Assembly (NCBI GenBank): GCA_030830595.1
Contig: JAURMS010000320.1
Location: 1 to 10,725, forward strand
Length of the DNA stretch: 10,725 bases
From: Gammaproteobacteria bacterium
Lineage (GTDB): Bacteria > Pseudomonadota > Gammaproteobacteria > Steroidobacterales > Steroidobacteraceae
Direction of reading: 5' to 3'
Part shown: in pieces, positions 6,669-10,725 of the stretch
How positions within the stretch are numbered: the first letter of the stretch is position 1
Layout: every line of letters begins with the position of its first letter
Translations under genes and position numbers: made by a program
Notes under the pieces: generated by a model
What the model saw: only the letters and a program-made list of their open reading frames with translations
What the model was told of the DNA's origin: nothing
The model's database searches: none

Positions 6669-7510
6669 TGCGCGCGCTGCCGGTCTTGCTGCTGGCGGCG
6701 CTCTGCGCGCTGTCGGTCCCCGCCAGCGGGGCCGGCCAGGCCCCTCGCTGGGTAAGCCTTGCGCCGCATCTCACCGAGCTGGCCTACGAGGCGGGGGCCG
6801 GGAATCTCCTCGTCGGCGTCAGTGCTTACAGTGACTTCCCTGAGGCAGCGCGCAGTCTCCCTCGCATCGGGGACGCTCAGCGGGTCGACAAGGAACGGCT
6901 GCTGGCGTTGCAGCCCGACCTGGTGCTCGCGTGGGGCAGCGGGACCTCCCTTGAGCTGATCGAGTGGCTGCGGCACAGGGGTATACGAGTGGAGACCCTC
7001 GAGGTCCGTCGGCTGGAGGAGATCCCCGCTGCGCTGGAAACCTTGGGGCGATGGGCGGACACCCCTGCGACTGCATCGGCTGCGGTCCGGCGGTTTCGGG
7101 CCCGCCTCGCGGAGCTGGCGCCAGCCGCGGTGCCTCTCGCACCGGTCCGGGTATTCATCGAACTCGATCATCGCCCGCTGTTTACCGTGACGGGTGCACA
7201 CCTGATCAGCGAGCTGGTCGAGCGCTGCGGCGGGAAGAACATCTTTTCCGACCTGCCCGGGCTGGCGCCCGCCGTGAGCGTCGAGGCGGTGATGGCCGCT
7301 GCGCCCGAGGTGATCCTGCATACCGGCCCGGATGCCGACCCGTTGTCGGCGTGGCGGCGCTGGCCGCAGGTACCGGCCGTCAGCCGTAGCGCGGTGTACG
7401 CCGTACCCGGTGATCTCGTCGCCAGGCCGTCGGTGCGGGCCCTGGACGGGCTGGAGGCCATCTGCCGTGCCCTCGACCCGTGGCGCCGCGCCGAGGGGAC
7501 GGGGTCGTGA
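6668..7510 (+). CDS. btuF: Periplasmic cobalamin-binding protein (BtuF-like)
   Basis: Class III (helical-backbone) periplasmic binding protein that captures cobalamin after BtuB-mediated import and hands it to BtuCD. The ATG at 6668 gives 280 residues beginning with a signal peptide (MRALPVLLLAALCALSV, probable cleavage near SGA|GQ). A TTG at 6656 is possible but would add residues before the n-region. Compared with E. coli BtuF, the family segments VSAYSDFPEA (51-60), LLALQPDLVLAWG (78-90), ERCGGKNIFSDL (185-196) and GDLVARPSVRALDG are clear. Y54, W89, D249 and R253 match ligand-side Y50, W85, D242 and R246, and E76 and E206 match the two docking glutamates E72 and E202. Two pocket tryptophans (E. 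coli W66, W196) appear replaced by alanine (70, 200). It is joined to ampD (TGATG) and to the MFS gene (GTGA). A different corrinoid or a related ligand is possible. Confidence 0.9.
   Translation: MRALPVLLLAALCALSVPASGAGQAPRWVSLAPHLTELAYEAGAGNLLVGVSAYSDFPEAARSLPRIGDAQRVDKERLLALQPDLVLAWGSGTSLELIEWLRHRGIRVETLEVRRLEEIPAALETLGRWADTPATASAAVRRFRARLAELAPAAVPLAPVRVFIELDHRPLFTVTGAHLISELVERCGGKNIFSDLPGLAPAVSVEAVMAAAPEVILHTGPDADPLSAWRRWPQVPAVSRSAVYAVPGDLVARPSVRALDGLEAICRALDPWRRAEGTGS
7493..7498 (+). promoter_or_regulatory. Ribosome binding site deciding the GTG start of the MFS gene
   Basis: GAGGGG lies 8 nt before GTG at 7507. It favours that codon over the upstream in-frame GTG at 7480, which would put the start 31 nt inside btuF. 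Confidence 0.5.
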
Positions 7511-8751
7511 GCCAGCGGGCAGGCCGGCACTGGGTCATTGCCGGGGTGGGACTGCTGATCCTTCTGGTCACCAACGGACTCACTGCCACTGCCATCACCG
7601 TGTTTGACGAATCCCTCCTGGAGGAATTCGGCTGGTCGCGCAGCGACCTGAAGTTCAGGGACTTCATTAATTTCACGGTAGTGGCCCTGTTTGCTCCCGC
7701 GGCGGGCTGGGTACTCGACAAGGTCGGCGTCCGCCGCATGCTGGTGACCGGCTGCCTGATCCTCTCAGCAGCCTATTTCGCCTACAGTCGGCTCACCGGA
7801 CTGCAGCAGATGTATGCGATCCACGTGGCCTTCGCCTTCAGCCTGCTCTCCGCCGGCACCATGGTGGTCATCGTGCTGGTATCGAGCTGGTTCATCGAGC
7901 GTCGTGGGCTGGCCATCGGGATCGCGCTGATCGGCACCAGCGCCGGTTCCTTCCTGCTGCCGCCGCTCAATGCCGAGTTGATCGCAAGGCTTGGCTGGCG
8001 CGACACCTTTGCGCTGGAGGCCGCCTTCCCGCTGGTGCTGCTGGGGGTGATCCTGTTGCTGGTGCGCAATTCCCCGGTCGATGAAGGGCTCACGCCGCTG
8101 GGGGTAGCCCGCGGCGGGGAGGACCCCCGCACCACCGGCCTGGAGTTCAGGCAGGCGCTGAAAACCAGGACCTTCTGGGCCATCGGCTTGTCCGGCTTCC
8201 TGACTTACTACGCCATCCTCGGGCTCATTTCCCACCTCTTCCTGCACATGCGCCAACTTGGCTTCGAGCCGAGGACCGCGTCGCTCGCGCTGTCGGCCTT
8301 TTCCTTGCTGGCCATGCTGGCCAAGCTGGCCGGCGGCTTCCTGTCCGATCGCCTCGATCGGCAGCGGGTTTTCATGGGCAGCCTGCTGGTGATGTTCGCC
8401 GGGATCGCCTGCCTCGCGACCCTGCGGGCGGGCGCCTGGGTCTGGGTGGCCATCGGCCTCATTGCCGTGGGTTGGGGAGGGCTCTACACCCTCTACAACA
8501 TGCTGACGGTCGCCAATTTCGGCCTGAAAGCCATCGGCCGCATCAATGGCACCGTCAGCAGCCTCGAGTCGCTGGGCGTGGGCCTGGGCATCTGGCTCAC
8601 CGGCTGGCTGTACGATCGCTTCGGGGATTACCAGGTGCCATTCCTGGTGCTGCTGGCTTGTGTGGCACTCGCGCTGCTCATCGGCACCCAGATTCGCAGC
8701 CAGACGCCCGAGGAGCGCCTGCGTGCCATGGCGGTACGCAGCGGCAACTAA
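7507..8751 (+). CDS. Major facilitator superfamily permease, oxalate/formate or monocarboxylate-like group
   Basis: A 414-residue inner-membrane secondary transporter with twelve predicted helices by eye, in two halves of six joined by a cytoplasmic loop about 188-220. Helices lie roughly at 8-33, 52-70, 78-95, 104-128, 134-157, 168-186, 222-246, 258-279, 287-305, 310-335, 346-368 and 376-396. MFS motif A is present as GWVLDKVGVRRM (67-78), with a weaker copy GGFLSDRLDRQR (276-287). FGWSRSD (41-47) and SSWFIERRGLAIG (126-138) are typical of the oxalate/formate and monocarboxylate-type groups. The GTG start overlaps the btuF stop (GTGA), so the two are probably translated in a coupled way. Substrate is unknown; a role in corrinoid or precursor transport is suggested only by position. 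The TAA stop overlaps the stop of the facing cobalamin adenosyltransferase gene. Confidence 0.88.
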   Translation: MSQRAGRHWVIAGVGLLILLVTNGLTATAITVFDESLLEEFGWSRSDLKFRDFINFTVVALFAPAAGWVLDKVGVRRMLVTGCLILSAAYFAYSRLTGLQQMYAIHVAFAFSLLSAGTMVVIVLVSSWFIERRGLAIGIALIGTSAGSFLLPPLNAELIARLGWRDTFALEAAFPLVLLGVILLLVRNSPVDEGLTPLGVARGGEDPRTTGLEFRQALKTRTFWAIGLSGFLTYYAILGLISHLFLHMRQLGFEPRTASLALSAFSLLAMLAKLAGGFLSDRLDRQRVFMGSLLVMFAGIACLATLRAGAWVWVAIGLIAVGWGGLYTLYNMLTVANFGLKAIGRINGTVSSLESLGVGLGIWLTGWLYDRFGDYQVPFLVLLACVALALLIGTQIRSQTPEERLRAMAVRSGN

Positions 8752-9305
8752 CCCCTGGAGCGATCGTGGCGCCAGAGCACTTCCTGGCCGCTTTCCCTGC
8801 GCGCCAGGACGCGAGCGAGCACGAACAGCAGGTCGCTCAGGCGGTTCAGGTAGCGCATGGGTTCGGCGGCTACCTGTTCCTCACGGGCCAGCGTCCAGGC
8901 GCAGCGCTCGGCTCGACGGGCAATGGTGCGGGCGAGATGACAGGCCGCGGCTGCGGGGCCTCCACCGGGAAGCACGAATTCCTTGAGAGGCGGCAGCTCG
9001 GCGTTGAAGCGCTCGATGGCGGCCTCAAGCCCCTCGACGTGGCGATCCTCGATGGCGCGATGGCCGGGGATGCACAGCTCGCCCCCGAGGTCGAACAGGT
9101 CGTGCTGCACCTCTACCAGGAGGTCGGCCACCGAAGTCGGAATACCCGGAACCGCAAGGACCATGCCAATGGCGCTGTTGCACTCATCGACCGTGCCGTA
9201 AGCGGTCACCCGCGCGCAGTCCTTCGCGACCCGCGTACCGTCGCCAAGTCCGGTCAGGCCCTCGTCCCCGGTGCGGGTGAAGATTCTCGATAGTCGATTG
9301 CCCAT
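8748..9305 (-). CDS. Cob(I)alamin adenosyltransferase, PduO type
   Basis: Cytoplasmic enzyme that transfers the 5'-deoxyadenosyl group of ATP to cob(I)alamin, giving adenosylcobalamin. The 185-residue all-helical protein has the PduO-type (not CobA/BtuR-type) signatures: TRTGDEG (10-16), RVTAYGTVDE (32-41), EFVLPGGG (109-116), RTIARRAER (126-134, corresponding to the conserved arginines of human MMAB) and YLNRLSDLLFVLAR (152-165). All look intact. It follows btuB by 8 nt on the same strand; AGGAG, overlapping the btuB TAG stop, lies 5 nt before its ATG, so the two are almost certainly one transcript. This links uptake with conversion to the coenzyme. The stop overlaps the convergent MFS gene stop by 4 nt. 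In the literature this class is called PduO, MMAB or, in some annotations, cobO/yvqK, so I give no symbol. Confidence 0.95.
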   Translation of the reverse strand: MGNRLSRIFTRTGDEGLTGLGDGTRVAKDCARVTAYGTVDECNSAIGMVLAVPGIPTSVADLLVEVQHDLFDLGGELCIPGHRAIEDRHVEGLEAAIERFNAELPPLKEFVLPGGGPAAAACHLARTIARRAERCAWTLAREEQVAAEPMRYLNRLSDLLFVLARVLARRESGQEVLWRHDRSRG

Positions 9306-9310
9306 GCAGG

Positions 9311-9315
9311 CTCCT
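9311..9315 (-). promoter_or_regulatory. Ribosome binding site of the adenosyltransferase gene
   Basis: AGGAG on the minus strand shares its AG with the btuB TAG stop and lies 5 nt before the ATG at 9305. It is the strongest Shine-Dalgarno sequence in the window. Confidence 0.65.
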
Positions 9316-10725
9316 AGTGAAAGTCGCGGCGCAGGGCCACGAACAGGCTACGGCCCATGGTGTTGTAGCCACGCGCCAGTTCATAGTTCTCATCGAACAG
9401 GTTTTCCACCCTTGCCGTCAGGCTCCAGTCCTCGTTCAGGCTGAAGCGCCCCGCCAGCCCGACCAGCAGGTAAGCGTCCAGCCTGACCGGTGCTGGGAAA
9501 CCGAAGTCCTGTCTCTGCCCGGCTGCCAGCAGGTCGAGCGACACCTGGTGGGCACCGAACGACCGGGTCAGGCTCGCCGTCAGGCTTTCGCGGGAGCGTC
9601 GCAGCAGGGCCTGGTTATTGGTGAGGTCGCGGGGATCCTGCAGGCTGGCGGTCATCCGCGCGGTCCAGGGCTCCGCGTCGTAGTCCCATGACGCCTCGAC
9701 CCCGGTGATCCTCGCACGCTCGACATTGCGGTTTTCGCCCTCGAAGGTGGCGAAATCGGTGATCACGTACTGGATCAGGTCGTCCACTTCCTTGTGGAAG
9801 GCCACCAGCGAGAGGCGATGCCGATCGCTGGCGCGATAGCGCAGGCCGACCTCGACGGAGCGTGCCGACTCCGGCAGCAGGGCAGGGTTGCCGCCAAAGC
9901 CGAAGCGATCGGTGGCGTCCGGGGCCCGGTAGGCGGTCCCGGCCGCGGCCCACATGGACAGGTCGGCCCGCGGTGAGTAGCCATACTCCGCGTTCCAGGT
10001 GAATTGGCCACCGAAAGTCTCGTGATCCGTATAGCCCGCCGCTGCCAGCCAGCGGTGTCGGCCGAACCCGAGCTGGTGTTGCAGGTAGGCAAGACGGCTC
10101 TCGGTGCCTTCCACAAAGGTGAGCCCGTAGGATTCGGAGTCCGCATCCTCGTCCTGCAGCAGCAAGCCAGCGGTCAACTGGCCGTAACCGCCCAGACGCA
10201 GGTCCGTCTGCCACTCCAGCTGCCAGCGACGGGTTTCCAGCAGGTCGCTCGACTGGTTCTGCCTGATGAGGTCCGTGGCGTGCCCCAGGGTGACCCTGCT
10301 CGCCGCGTGATCACCCAGCGGTCCCGCCGCTTCGAGCGCGAAGGCCGAATTCACGAAATCCTGGTCGACCGGGGTGACGAAGAAGTCCGAGTACTCCGAG
10401 GTCCCGGCGGCTCGCCAGCCGCGTGCCGAGAGCTGCCAGTCTCCAAGGTCGCGATGCACCGACCCGGTGAAGGATAGATGGCGATAGCCGCGGTCGACTT
10501 CGTCACCCACCAGGGTGGGAAACCCCTCGCTGTCCAGCCAGCTGGCCATCAGGGCGGCATCCGTGCGGTCTCCGGACCAGCCCAGGGACAGTCCGGCCAG
10601 CTGCGTGCCCCATGCGCCTGCCCCGATCTCGACGGATCGGCCGGCGTTTTCCCCGCGGCGGGTGATGACGTTGATCACGCCGCCGATGGCGTCGGAGCCG
10701 TACAGGGTCGAGCGCGGGCCCTTGA
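9314..10725 (-). CDS. btuB: TonB-dependent vitamin B12 outer-membrane receptor, N-terminus outside window
   Basis: Outer-membrane 22-strand beta-barrel receptor that takes up cobalamin with energy from TonB-ExbBD. The frame is open to the right edge, so the signal peptide, TonB box and most of the plug are missing; about 470 residues are seen. The fragment opens with the conserved plug motif KGPRSTLYGSDAIGG then VINVITRR (10723 downwards), so the GTG at 10678 is internal. The rest is alternating amphipathic strands, and the end has the typical receptor C-terminus NLFDENYELARGYNTMGR followed by SLFVALRRDFH. The final residue is His after Phe, whereas most barrels end in Phe or Trp. BtuB rather than a siderophore receptor is inferred from the GSDAIGG plug, the fragment's fit to the roughly 600-residue BtuB size, and linkage to the adenosyltransferase and btuF. 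Any cobalamin riboswitch would lie upstream, beyond position 10725. Confidence 0.9.
   Translation of the reverse strand, partial: KGPRSTLYGSDAIGGVINVITRRGENAGRSVEIGAGAWGTQLAGLSLGWSGDRTDAALMASWLDSEGFPTLVGDEVDRGYRHLSFTGSVHRDLGDWQLSARGWRAAGTSEYSDFFVTPVDQDFVNSAFALEAAGPLGDHAASRVTLGHATDLIRQNQSSDLLETRRWQLEWQTDLRLGGYGQLTAGLLLQDEDADSESYGLTFVEGTESRLAYLQHQLGFGRHRWLAAAGYTDHETFGGQFTWNAEYGYSPRADLSMWAAAGTAYRAPDATDRFGFGGNPALLPESARSVEVGLRYRASDRHRLSLVAFHKEVDDLIQYVITDFATFEGENRNVERARITGVEASWDYDAEPWTARMTASLQDPRDLTNNQALLRRSRESLTASLTRSFGAHQVSLDLLAAGQRQDFGFPAPVRLDAYLLVGLAGRFSLNEDWSLTARVENLFDENYELARGYNTMGRSLFVALRRDFH

Noticed and set aside
7480..7506. Upstream GTG start for the MFS gene
   Set aside because: It would put 31 nt of overlap into btuF, and the GTG at 7507 has a GAGGGG site 8 nt upstream and a GTGA overlap.
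8472..9293. A 273-residue plus-strand frame spanning the MFS end and the adenosyltransferase gene
   Set aside because: It covers parts of two confidently identified genes in other frames and shows no family motif.

Overview
The window is a gene-dense stretch of a GC-rich (by eye), proteobacterial-type chromosome with no mobile element, RNA gene or CRISPR array. Eight genes appear complete apart from two that run off the edges (nine protein genes in all). The order chpA - chpC - (one extra gene) - rsmE - bioA matches the gammaproteobacterial type IV pilus/Chp locus as known in Pseudomonas aeruginosa, where rsmE and bioA also lie just beyond the chp genes. Family-level protein features agree with a gammaproteobacterium; I cannot name the genus.

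Region 1 (1-2554, + strand): the C-terminal two thirds or so of a ChpA/PilL-type hybrid chemotaxis kinase (dimerisation, ATPase, CheW-like and receiver domains), followed by a TTG-initiated ChpC-type CheW-like protein that overlaps its stop codon. Together they belong to the signalling array that controls type IV pilus twitching and cAMP. Region 2 (2563-6037, - strand): an apparent operon read bioA -> rsmE -> a 465-residue protein, with 10-nt and ATGA overlaps. bioA makes 7,8-diaminopelargonate for biotin, rsmE methylates 16S rRNA U1498, and the last gene looks like a three-domain fusion of a PIN nuclease fold, a GNAT acetyltransferase fold and a PUA/EVE/ASCH-like C-terminus. This fusion is the least ordinary item in the window.

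Region 3 (6038-6092): a 55-bp divergent control region between bioA and ampD, the only non-coding gap above 10 bp. Region 4 (6093-8751, + strand): ampD (peptidoglycan recycling amidase), btuF (periplasmic cobalamin-binding protein) and a 12-helix MFS permease, linked by TGATG and GTGA overlaps. Region 5 (8748-10725, - strand): btuB (TonB-dependent cobalamin receptor, N-terminus outside the window) followed 8 nt later by a PduO-type cob(I)alamin adenosyltransferase gene. The two strands meet with stop codons overlapping by 4 nt.

Regions 4 and 5 together form a cobalamin salvage locus: BtuB brings the corrinoid across the outer membrane, BtuF captures it in the periplasm, and the adenosyltransferase turns it into adenosylcobalamin. 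The inner-membrane permease BtuCD is not in the window; an MFS gene of unknown substrate sits where it might be expected. Most of the window is conserved housekeeping content; the points worth follow-up are the PIN-GNAT-PUA-like protein coupled to rsmE and the btuF-MFS pairing.
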